This document shows, one piece after another, positions 14,882 through 22,821 of a DNA stretch of 34,746 nt (position 1 is its first letter; each line of letters starts with the position of its first letter). Source of the DNA: Clostridia bacterium (GTDB lineage Bacteria; Bacillota; Clostridia; DUPQ01); the NCBI GenBank assembly GCA_030592355.1, contig JAUVJE010000002.1, forward strand, positions 1 to 34,746, given 5' to 3'. A program made the translations under genes and the position numbers. The notes under the pieces are model-generated. The model was not told where the DNA came from. It was given only the letters and a program-made list of their open reading frames with translations, and ran no database searches.

Positions 14882-17193
14882 TGAAATATGTAAATAAAAC
14901 CATACCGTCCGTTGACGGAAAAGGTCTTATGATGGGCAAACCCGGTTATACAGATGACCTTGCGGAACCCAATTCATTGATCGTAAGAGTTCTCAGAAGT
15001 CCGCATCCTTTTGCAAAAATCATAAAAATAAATAAAGAAAAAGCATTGACGCTTGAAGGGGTCGAATGTGTTCTTACACATAAGGATTTTAAAAGAATTG
15101 CCGTAACCAGGGCGGGACAGGGATATCCGGAACCCTCGCCTCATGATAAGTTTATATTGGACGACCATGTACGCCATATAGGAGACGAAGTAGCTGCCGT
15201 AGCGGCATGTGATAAGGAAACCGCGAAAAAAGCCCTGGAACTTATTGATGTTGAATACGAAGTTCTGGAACCGGTGCTTGATTTCGAAAAAGCGTATGAA
15301 AACAAAAATGTAATACACAGCGAACCGGAAATACACGAGATGTTTCCTATAGGCCTTGAGCCTCTTAAAAATGTAGCAGCATCATATATGATGAATGTGG
15401 GTGATGTGGATAAGACCCTTGAGGAATGTGATGTTATATTGGACACCCGGTTCTACACACAGGCTCAGGCCCATGTGATGATGGAACCTCATACCGCTAA
15501 TGCAAGAATCGACTATCAGGGAAGACTGGTGATGTATTCATCTACGCAAACCCCTATACATGTAAGAAGAATACTCTCCCATGCACTGGAATATCCGCTT
15601 AGTAAAATTCGTGTAATTAAACCGAGAATCGGAGGGGGATACGGAGGCAAACAATGTCTTCACGGCGAATTTTTAGTAGCTGCTGTCACTCTGAGAACCG
15701 GGAAACCTTCAAAAATAGTTTATACACGAAAGGAAGTTTTTGAATCCACATTTTCACGGCACCCAATGCGTTTTGATATAAAATTAGGGGCAATGAACGA
15801 CGGTACGCTAAAAGGCATAGATGTGGATGTTCTTTCTGACACAGGCGCTTACGGCGAACATGCCCTTACCGTATTTATGGTCGCCGGTTCAAAAGTATTC
15901 CCTTTGTATAATAAAGTGGATTCAGTTCGTTTCGGAGGGAAAGTTGTTTATACAAATCACACACCTGCAGGGGCTTTCAGAGGGTATGGAGCCATTCAGG
16001 GCAATTATGCATTAGAATCCGCAATTGATATGCTCTGCGATAAGATGAATATCGACCCCGTGGAATTCCGGATGAAAAATATGATAAAGGAAGGGGAGAC
16101 ATCGCCGATATTTGCGATAATGGGAGAGGGCACTGAAGGCACTGCGATGAACATGGAATCCTGCAAACTGGATTATTGCGTAAAAAGAGGTCTTGAAATT
16201 ATAAATTGGAAAGACAAATATCCTAAAAAGACAACTGAAGATGGAAAAGTAAGGGGAGTGGGAATGGCCATAGCAATGCAGGGCTCGGGGATACCGTATA
16301 TTGATATGGGCTCGGCCATGATAAAATTAAACGATGACGGGTTTTTCAATCTGATGGTAGGAGCCACGGAACTTGGACAGGGCAGCGATACGATTCTTGG
16401 ACAAATTGCCGCGGAAAGCCTTGGTGTCAATCCCGATAAAATAGTTATTTATTCATCTGACTCAGACTTGACCCCATTTGATACCGGTGCTTATGCCTCA
16501 AGTACTACTTATGTGTCCGGCAATGCCGTAAAACTTACCGCTGACAGGATGAAAGAAATGATTATAGAAGAAGGAGCGAAAGCGTTGGGAACACGTTTAG
16601 CTGAAACTGATTTTGATGGTAAAATAATTAAATCAGGCGATAAAGAAATGACCCTTGCAGAATTATCAAACCGTCTTTATTACAATGAAGATCAGAAACA
16701 ACTGATGGCCTGCGAGTCTTATGTAGGCACAAAATCCCCACCGCCGTTTATGGCAGGTTTTGCAGAGGTAGAGATTGATCCTGAAACAGGTAAAGTTGAT
16801 ATTGTTGATTACGCTGCAGTTGTGGATTGCGGGACTACAATTAACCCAGCCCTTGCCAGGGTACAGGTGGAAGGCGGATTGGTACAGGGCATCGGCATGA
16901 CTATGTACGAGGATGTGGTGTATACGTCAAATGGAGGCATGGTTACAAATAACATGATGAACTATCGTATTCCCACAAGAAAAGAAATAACTGATATGCA
17001 TGTGGAATTCGCCGACAGTTTTGAACCGTCGGGACCATATGGAGCAAAGTCGGTGGGTGAAATCGGGATAGATACACCGCCGGCAGCTATTACAAATGCA
17101 ATTTACAACGCAGTTGGAGTAAGAATCCAGGAACTTCCGGTAACGCCGGAAAAAGTGTTTATGGGAATATTGAAGCAAAAGGATAAGGAGTAA
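14881..17193 (+). CDS. Molybdenum hydroxylase 1, molybdopterin-binding subunit
   Basis: A 770-residue large subunit of the xanthine dehydrogenase family. By eye alignment to bovine enzyme, the Mo-proximal Gln is Gln223 (SSTQTP), the Arg of FRGFG is Arg367 (AFRGYG), and the catalytic Glu is Glu727 (SVGEIGI). The glutamate that follows GGGFGGK in xanthine dehydrogenase is replaced by Gln258 (GGGYGGKQ). The fold is complete, so it should be active, but this change argues for a substrate or purine position different from that of hydroxylase 2. ATG 14881 shares one base with the previous stop. Five bases separate it from the membrane protein gene, suggesting joint expression. Exact substrate is unknown. 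Confidence 0.9.
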   Translation: MKYVNKTIPSVDGKGLMMGKPGYTDDLAEPNSLIVRVLRSPHPFAKIIKINKEKALTLEGVECVLTHKDFKRIAVTRAGQGYPEPSPHDKFILDDHVRHIGDEVAAVAACDKETAKKALELIDVEYEVLEPVLDFEKAYENKNVIHSEPEIHEMFPIGLEPLKNVAASYMMNVGDVDKTLEECDVILDTRFYTQAQAHVMMEPHTANARIDYQGRLVMYSSTQTPIHVRRILSHALEYPLSKIRVIKPRIGGGYGGKQCLHGEFLVAAVTLRTGKPSKIVYTRKEVFESTFSRHPMRFDIKLGAMNDGTLKGIDVDVLSDTGAYGEHALTVFMVAGSKVFPLYNKVDSVRFGGKVVYTNHTPAGAFRGYGAIQGNYALESAIDMLCDKMNIDPVEFRMKNMIKEGETSPIFAIMGEGTEGTAMNMESCKLDYCVKRGLEIINWKDKYPKKTTEDGKVRGVGMAIAMQGSGIPYIDMGSAMIKLNDDGFFNLMVGATELGQGSDTILGQIAAESLGVNPDKIVIYSSDSDLTPFDTGAYASSTTYVSGNAVKLTADRMKEMIIEEGAKALGTRLAETDFDGKIIKSGDKEMTLAELSNRLYYNEDQKQLMACESYVGTKSPPPFMAGFAEVEIDPETGKVDIVDYAAVVDCGTTINPALARVQVEGGLVQGIGMTMYEDVVYTSNGGMVTNNMMNYRIPTRKEITDMHVEFADSFEPSGPYGAKSVGEIGIDTPPAAITNAIYNAVGVRIQELPVTPEKVFMGILKQKDKE

Positions 17194-17197
17194 AAAA

Positions 17198-17824
17198 ATG
17201 GACAGAAAGAAAATATTAAAACTAGTTTCGCAAATTATATTTTTCGGAGCTTTATGGGGAATTACAGAAGCCACGCTTGGATATTTATTGCATTTCCTTC
17301 CACCAACAGTTGCGGGGATAATCATGTTTCCCATAGCGGCATTCATTCTTATTAAATCATATAAAGCGACAGGATCAAGAGCCGCGCTGATTTATATTGG
17401 TTTCGTAGCGGCAGGAATAAAAGCAGTTGACTTTTTACTACCGGGAATGATTGTATTCAAAACTATAAATCCTATGATTTCAATAGTCCTTGAAGCGCTG
17501 GTAGTTGCCGCTGCCTATCCGATGCTGAGCAATTTAAAAGCAGGATGGAAACTTTCAGGCGGTATTGCGGCAAGTGTGGGATGGCGTACGGGTTACATAA
17601 TATATATGGTCATTCAATATTTTATTACAGGGTTTGTATCAAGCTATATCTCAACACCGTTTTTCACAATTAATTTTATGCTGTTGAATGGTGTTCTAAG
17701 TGGAGTCCTGCTATTTGGAATGTTGATGCTGGAATCAAAAGTAAAGCTTAAAGCAATGAAATTCAGACCTGTTTATGCCCTTGCAGCGCTGGTGCTGGCC
17801 ATGGGCCTGCAACTGGTTATTTAA
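17198..17824 (+). CDS. Six-helix membrane protein, possible ECF-type substrate-binding component
   Basis: A 208-residue integral membrane protein with about six hydrophobic segments, starting near residues 12, 35, 60, 88, 118 and 155-180, plus a C-terminal helix. I do not recognise the family. Its size and the compact hydrophobic layout resemble S-components of ECF vitamin transporters, and its place between hydroxylase 1 and xdhC suggests it handles a purine, a purine product or a cofactor precursor. No ECF ATPase or T-component lies nearby; such modules are often encoded elsewhere. A purely structural or regulatory role is possible. Ribosome site AAGGAG is just upstream. Confidence 0.6.
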   Translation: MDRKKILKLVSQIIFFGALWGITEATLGYLLHFLPPTVAGIIMFPIAAFILIKSYKATGSRAALIYIGFVAAGIKAVDFLLPGMIVFKTINPMISIVLEALVVAAAYPMLSNLKAGWKLSGGIAASVGWRTGYIIYMVIQYFITGFVSSYISTPFFTINFMLLNGVLSGVLLFGMLMLESKVKLKAMKFRPVYALAALVLAMGLQLVI

Positions 17825-17830
17825 ATAAGC

Positions 17831-17856
17831 AAAAATTGTCCCTTTGGACAATTTTT
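17831..17856. repeat. 11-bp perfect hairpin (GTCC family)
   Basis: AAAAATTGTCC at 17831-17841 pairs with GGACAATTTTT at 17846-17856 around CTTT. A further GGGGACAAATTTGT follows at 17857-17870. The centre resembles the palindrome at 4645-4680. Because the 3' arm ends in five T, it could also act as a partial terminator inside the locus, lowering expression from xdhC onward. Confidence 0.6.
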
Positions 17857-17885
17857 GGGGACAAATTTGTACTTGAGGAATATAA

Positions 17886-18707
17886 ATGAATATTTATAGT
17901 GAAATAAGCAAGCATATGGATTCGGGAACCGCATGTATATTAGCGACTGTAGTGGGAAAAAGCGGTGAAGGACCTGTAGAAGTCGGCAAGAAAATGATTG
18001 TGGGCTCAGACGGTATTGCGAAAGGAACGGTAGGCGGCGGTGCTCTTGAATTCTACGCCCGCGAACGCTGTAAAGAACTATTGGCAGACCGTAAAAATTT
18101 GCTGGAAAAATACTTGTTGAACGAAGGCGAAGTTATAAAAGATGCAAAGACTTTGCCTATGGTATGCGGTGGGGAGGTTTCAATTTTCTATGAGTATATC
18201 GGGCCGGATGCCTGCATATACATTTTCGGGGGAGGACACGTTGGACAGGCAACGGTTAATGTTTTAAAAACTATGAATTTCCACATAACCGTGATAGATG
18301 AAAGAAAAGCGGTTTATAATGCATTTAAAGGTGCAGACCGTAAGGTGAATATGTCTTTCACAGAGTTTATTGAGAGCGAAGGCATAGAGGAAGGAAGCTT
18401 TATCATAGTATGCACACCTTCGCATAAGCATGACTACAATGTGATTTATAAAGTCATTGAACTAGGACTTAAGCCCCAATATATCGGAATGTTGTGTTCA
18501 CCATCCAAATTAAATGATTTTTTGAGCAGGATTTACAAAAAATTCGGAAAGAATGCGGACCTTTCAAATCTCTATTCGCCGATTGGCCTTGATATAGGAG
18601 GAGGTTCCCCGGAGGAAATCGCCATATCTATAGTTTCAGAAATTCTGGTTGTAAACAATGGTAAAACCGGACATAAACACATGAGGGTCGGAGACTTCAA
18701 ATGGTAA
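17886..18707 (+). CDS. xdhC: XdhC/CoxI-family molybdenum hydroxylase maturation protein
   Basis: A 273-residue accessory protein. The N-terminal domain has GTVGGGALE near residue 46 and PMVCGGEVSIFYE near 96, with the family cysteine in MVCGGE. The C-terminal Rossmann domain opens with IYIFGGGHVGQA near residue 117 and ends with the diagnostic PIGLDIGGGSPEEIAISIVSEI near 231-252. XdhC binds molybdenum cofactor and promotes insertion of its terminal sulfido ligand before delivery to xanthine dehydrogenase. It is placed between the two hydroxylases and may serve both. It overlaps the following NTPase by 7 bases. Confidence 0.92.
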   Translation: MNIYSEISKHMDSGTACILATVVGKSGEGPVEVGKKMIVGSDGIAKGTVGGGALEFYARERCKELLADRKNLLEKYLLNEGEVIKDAKTLPMVCGGEVSIFYEYIGPDACIYIFGGGHVGQATVNVLKTMNFHITVIDERKAVYNAFKGADRKVNMSFTEFIESEGIEEGSFIIVCTPSHKHDYNVIYKVIELGLKPQYIGMLCSPSKLNDFLSRIYKKFGKNADLSNLYSPIGLDIGGGSPEEIAISIVSEILVVNNGKTGHKHMRVGDFKW

Positions 18708-19189
18708 CGATTATAACCGGGCCGTTAAATTCAGGGAAAACCACCAGAGTGGTGGAAGAATATAGGAACGTGGCCAGGGGAGATGGTTTTGTTTCCTTAA
18801 AAAGAATGAACGGTAAAGTTGTCGAAGGTTTTGACCTGATGAGATTGTCTACCGGTGAAAAGAGACCTTTTATAAGGAGAATCGGCAGCGAACCTAAGAA
18901 CTGGGTGGAAAACTGCACGTTGGGACCTTATACATTTTCAGATGATGCCGTCGGGTGGGCTGCAATGCAGATTTCCGGATTTATAAGCAACGGTATTTCC
19001 CCTGTATATCTCGATGAAGTGGGCATCATGGAATTAGCCGGTAAATGTTTTTATAAGATTGTTAAAAAGATAGTAAACTCCGGCACGAACGCTTATATAT
19101 CGGTCAGAGACGAATCCCTTGAAGCCGTAATTGAAAAGCTTGAAATTGACGGAGCGAAAATAATCAAGATGGGAGACAGATATGCATGA
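18701..19189 (+). CDS. Small P-loop NTPase, THEP1-like
   Basis: A 162-residue protein with Walker A GPLNSGKT at residues 7-14 and a Walker B strand PVYLDEVGIMEL near residue 108. This pattern matches the nucleoside-triphosphatase THEP1 (NTPase_1) family, which hydrolyses NTPs slowly and has no settled role. It overlaps xdhC on the left and the hydantoinase gene on the right, so it is firmly part of the operon. In the related selenium-linked clusters a different P-loop protein (YqeC) is an accessory factor; this gene might play an analogous part in cofactor maturation. That is inference. Confidence 0.75.
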   Translation: MVTIITGPLNSGKTTRVVEEYRNVARGDGFVSLKRMNGKVVEGFDLMRLSTGEKRPFIRRIGSEPKNWVENCTLGPYTFSDDAVGWAAMQISGFISNGISPVYLDEVGIMELAGKCFYKIVKKIVNSGTNAYISVRDESLEAVIEKLEIDGAKIIKMGDRYA

Positions 19190-20477
19190 CCTTGGAATAA
19201 TTGGGGGACAACTGTATATCGAAAGCGAATTTCAAAGAAAGAATCTGTTTGTAAAAAACGGTGCGATTTCCGGTATATCCGACGGTGTTGAAGGCTGCTT
19301 GGAATACTATGATGCATCGGGTAAAAAAATTATCCCGGGACTAATTGATCCTCATGTGCACTTTGCTCTGAATGTAAGCGGCCGCACATCAGCGGACAAC
19401 TTTTTTTCAGGATCTGTCAGCGCCGCCTTTGGAGGAGTAACCACTTTCATCGATTTTTTGGATCCGGTTTCAAAAGCCTTGGATTTACCCGGTGCTTTAA
19501 AAAGGAGAAAAAGCGCTGCAAAAGACAGTGTTGTAAACTATCTTTTTCATGCTACTGCGGCAAATCCGAAGGGCGAAACCGAAAAAATAGCCATGGAGAT
19601 GAAAAACCTGGGACTTCATACTATAAAAATATTCACTACTTATGAAGAATCCGGAAGACGCACTTATGATACCGAAATAAAAGAGTTTCTTGAATTGTCA
19701 AAAAAATATGGATTCATGGTGCTTGCCCATGTGGAAAATGATGACATTGTAGGTATGCATCCGAAACAATTGGTCAGTAATCTTCCCGAAGCACGCAGCG
19801 AAGAAGCTGAAATTACAGAAGCCCTTAAACTGGCGGCAATGGTCCGGGAAACGGGTGGAGAACTATATATGGTTCATACCAGCAGCGGCCGCACAGTGAG
19901 GGAACTGATAAAATGTTTTTCGGGAATAGTCGGAAATAGGTTTCATATTGAAAGCTGTCCCCACTATTTTTCATTTGACGACAGTAAATATGAAAACGAA
20001 GACGGATACCTTTATACTATGATTCCTCCACTGCGAGATTCAAGGGCTGTAAGATTACTGAAAAAATATTCTAATTTTGTCGAAAGCATCGGAACGGATC
20101 ATTGTCCGTATATGGAAAATGAGAAAGCCAGGCAGTGGCTTGATGAAATTCCAATGGGAATTGGATCAATCGAGCACTCCTTTGTCGTAATGCACAGCAT
20201 TCTTGGTAATAAGGCAATAGATAAGATGAGCAGATGCCCGGCGGAAATTTTCGGGTTGTATCCGTGGAAAGGTTTGCTGGCAGTTGGCTCGGATGCTGAC
20301 ATAACGATATACGATGATAATGAAAATTATAGAATCCATGGAAACCATTCTGCGTGTGATTATACGGTTTATGAGGGATTTGACGTAAAAGTTAAAATTG
20401 AATCCACAATATGCGGCGGGGAATTTGTTATAAGAAAAGGTGAATTTAAAAGGGGGAACGGAAAATGTTTGCTCTGA
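19182..20477 (+). CDS. hyuA: Hydantoinase/dihydropyrimidinase-family cyclic amidohydrolase
   Basis: A 431-residue member of the hydantoinase/allantoinase/dihydroorotase group. The full two-metal site is present: DPHVHF (His58, His60), the lysine to be carbamylated in TIKIF (Lys149), His183 (LAHVEND), His232 (VHTSSG) and Asp306 (GTDHCPY). These enzymes hydrolyse a cyclic amide (hydantoin, dihydropyrimidine or ureide). In this locus the likely substrate is a ring-reduced purine product or a hydantoin made from it. E. coli HyuA is the syntenic counterpart. Ends overlap both neighbours (8 and 13 bases). Confidence 0.88.
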   Translation: MHDLGIIGGQLYIESEFQRKNLFVKNGAISGISDGVEGCLEYYDASGKKIIPGLIDPHVHFALNVSGRTSADNFFSGSVSAAFGGVTTFIDFLDPVSKALDLPGALKRRKSAAKDSVVNYLFHATAANPKGETEKIAMEMKNLGLHTIKIFTTYEESGRRTYDTEIKEFLELSKKYGFMVLAHVENDDIVGMHPKQLVSNLPEARSEEAEITEALKLAAMVRETGGELYMVHTSSGRTVRELIKCFSGIVGNRFHIESCPHYFSFDDSKYENEDGYLYTMIPPLRDSRAVRLLKKYSNFVESIGTDHCPYMENEKARQWLDEIPMGIGSIEHSFVVMHSILGNKAIDKMSRCPAEIFGLYPWKGLLAVGSDADITIYDDNENYRIHGNHSACDYTVYEGFDVKVKIESTICGGEFVIRKGEFKRGNGKCLL

Positions 20478-21742
20478 CAAATGTAAGAATTTTCGATTTG
20501 CAGAATTATTATGACAACGGATACATTATTTTTAATGAGAAAATAAAGGAAGTCGGCGACATGGCTGGCTTTAGGGACAATGGTTATGAAATTATAGATG
20601 GAACGGGACATCTTGCGATGCCGTCCCTGACAGTTGCTCATACTCACATATATTCAACATTCGCAAGGGGAATGGTTATTCCGTTCAATCCTGCGAATTT
20701 TCAGGAAATTCTGGAGCAGTTATGGTGGAAAATGGATTCACACCTTACCGGGGAAGATATATATATGAGTGGAATCGTCAGTGGAGTGGATTATGCGAAA
20801 AACGGTGTGACTACAGTTATTGATCATCACGCGGGCAAGAAGATTAAAGGGTCGTTGACGCTGCTTAAAAAAGCTGTTTGCGAAAAGGTCGGTTTAAGGG
20901 GTTCTTTTTGTTTCGAAACCAGCGACCGATTTGATGTAGACGCATGCATAAGTGAAAACAATAACAGCGCAGACATATTCGGGCTTCATGCATCTATGAC
21001 GCTATCTGACGACACTTTGATTAAAGTTAAGGATTCTTTAGGGGACAAACCGGTGCATATACATGCGGCTGAAAGCTGGATGGATCAGGAAAACTGCCTG
21101 TCTTATCACGGAGAACGGGTGATAGAAAGGTTGGACCGTCATGGTTTGCTTAATAAAAATTCCATACTGGCTCATTGCATTCATATAAATGAAGACGAGG
21201 CGGAAATCATTGAGAAGAACGGCTGTTGGGTAGCTTTGAATATTCAGTCGAATATGAATAATGCAGTCGGTTTGCCGGATTACAAAATGCTTAAAGAAAA
21301 GGGAATAAAATGTCTTATTGGCAACGACGGCATGTCAATGGGAATAACCGGTGAATGGATGTCCCTGTATCTTGCAATGAAACACAGATATTTATCCCAT
21401 ACTGCATTTGACATGTCGGATTTGCTCACGGTTATTGATAACAATAATAAATATGTAAACGAAACAATGGATATCAGTATCGGAAGGATTAAACCGGGAT
21501 ACGATGCAGATTTGCTGTCTATTGAATACGAACCGCCTACGCCCATAGGTAAAGACAATGCATTCGGTCATATTTTATTTGGTTTGAGCAGGGCGTTCAC
21601 ACCGGAACATGTATGGTGCAAAGGGAAGCATATTGTCAGACATTATCATGTAAGTGATGAGTTAGAGAAAAAATATAAAGAGGCGAAGAAGACTGCGGAA
21701 AAGCTTTGGGAAAGGATTAAGAGCGATAGTTATAATGGATAA
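20465..21742 (+). CDS. ssnA: SsnA-like amidohydrolase/deaminase
   Basis: A 425-residue amidohydrolase of the TrzN/guanine-deaminase-like group. Metal and catalytic residues are AHTHIYS (His59, His61), HIHAAE (His200, Glu203), AHCIH (His237 and His240) and GNDGMS (Asp288), the one-metal deaminase arrangement. SsnA proteins accompany xanthine dehydrogenase-type genes and YgeW/YgeY in E. coli and clostridia; their reaction has been linked to purine breakdown but I cannot state the substrate from sequence. Guanine deaminase was considered; overall motif context fits SsnA better. It overlaps both neighbouring genes, consistent with coupled translation. Confidence 0.85.
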   Translation: MFALTNVRIFDLQNYYDNGYIIFNEKIKEVGDMAGFRDNGYEIIDGTGHLAMPSLTVAHTHIYSTFARGMVIPFNPANFQEILEQLWWKMDSHLTGEDIYMSGIVSGVDYAKNGVTTVIDHHAGKKIKGSLTLLKKAVCEKVGLRGSFCFETSDRFDVDACISENNNSADIFGLHASMTLSDDTLIKVKDSLGDKPVHIHAAESWMDQENCLSYHGERVIERLDRHGLLNKNSILAHCIHINEDEAEIIEKNGCWVALNIQSNMNNAVGLPDYKMLKEKGIKCLIGNDGMSMGITGEWMSLYLAMKHRYLSHTAFDMSDLLTVIDNNNKYVNETMDISIGRIKPGYDADLLSIEYEPPTPIGKDNAFGHILFGLSRAFTPEHVWCKGKHIVRHYHVSDELEKKYKEAKKTAEKLWERIKSDSYNG

Positions 21743-22808
21743 TCTTAAAACAAAATTTGACGGGTTGGTTCTTTCTAATCCCCTGATGCCGGCATCGGGT
21801 CCATTAACAGGTGATTTTGAAGGTTTGCAATTCATCCGGGAACAGGGAGTAGGCGCGGTAGTAACGAAAACTATTTCTATAAAAGCTGCAAAAGTGCCGC
21901 GGCCATGCATATACGGGGGCAGGGATTATATACAGAACTCTGAACTGTGGTCCGAATACCCGATGGAGAAATGGACGAAAGAAATTCTTCCTCAGTTTAT
22001 GAAAATTAAAAAAGTTCCGTTGATTGTGAGTGCAGGATATTCAGCTGAAGACATGGAGGTGCTGATACCAGAATTGGATAAATTTGCTGATGCGTTTGAA
22101 ATTTCAACCCACTATGTGGGGAAAAATCTGGATGTCATAGCCAATACCGTAAAGACAATCAGAAAAAACACTGACAAGCCGGTATATATGAAAATAAGTC
22201 CCCACATACCCAATCCTGTGGAATTTGCAAAAGCAGTAAGGGACGCAGGTGCCACCGGTGTAGTAGCAATTAATTCTCTCGGACCAACCATGAATATTGA
22301 TATTGCATCCCGCACGGTGAACTATGGAGGAAAAAGCGGTTTTTCCTGGACATCGGGACCTGTTATTAAAAACCTTGCCCTTGCTATAGTTTATACAATT
22401 AAATCAGCACTGCCGGATTTCACTGTCATAGGAACAGGGGGAATACAAAACGCCGATGATATAATTGAGTTTTTGCTGGCCGGAGCAAACGGAGTCCAGA
22501 TGCTGTCCGGGGCTTTGCTGAAAGGCAAAAATCTTTATTCGGAAATAATAAAAGACCTACCGGGTGCTTTAGAAAAACATGGTTTTAACAGCATAGAACA
22601 GATAAGGAAGACAGAATTAAAAATAGAGTCGGGGTATATCCCGAAGGTTCCGACACTTATCGAGGATAAATGTACCCATTGCAGATTATGTGAAAAAATA
22701 TGCCCTTATTTTGCTATATATTACGATGGCATAATACGGTTTGACGGTGAAAAATGCTTTGGCTGCGATTTGTGTATATCAAAGTGTCCGGCCGGGGCTT
22801 TGAAATGA
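21735..22808 (+). CDS. Dihydroorotate/dihydropyrimidine dehydrogenase-like flavoprotein with two [4Fe-4S]
   Basis: A 357-residue protein. Residues 1-290 form an FMN-binding TIM barrel like dihydroorotate dehydrogenase and PreA (SNPLMPASGP near 14, INSLGPTMNID near 180, GTGGIQNADD at 233-242). Residues 310-357 hold two ferredoxin motifs: Cys313, 316, 319, 323 and Cys341, 344, 347, 351. The conserved N-x-SCPN/H loop carrying the usual catalytic Cys or Ser is replaced by EISTHYVGKN at 122-131, and the loop is shortened. It may therefore reduce a purine-derived ring rather than orotate or uracil. It sits between ssnA and hydroxylase 2 and could take electrons from ferredoxin. No PreT/PyrK partner is adjacent. 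Confidence 0.85.
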   Translation: MDNLKTKFDGLVLSNPLMPASGPLTGDFEGLQFIREQGVGAVVTKTISIKAAKVPRPCIYGGRDYIQNSELWSEYPMEKWTKEILPQFMKIKKVPLIVSAGYSAEDMEVLIPELDKFADAFEISTHYVGKNLDVIANTVKTIRKNTDKPVYMKISPHIPNPVEFAKAVRDAGATGVVAINSLGPTMNIDIASRTVNYGGKSGFSWTSGPVIKNLALAIVYTIKSALPDFTVIGTGGIQNADDIIEFLLAGANGVQMLSGALLKGKNLYSEIIKDLPGALEKHGFNSIEQIRKTELKIESGYIPKVPTLIEDKCTHCRLCEKICPYFAIYYDGIIRFDGEKCFGCDLCISKCPAGALK

Positions 22809-22821
22809 GAGGAGCTTAAAG

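Noticed and set aside
18697..18918. Antisense open frames across the metabolic genes
   Set aside because: Many long minus-strand frames exist opposite real genes, but they lack ribosome sites and recognisable domains and follow the codon bias of the plus-strand gene.
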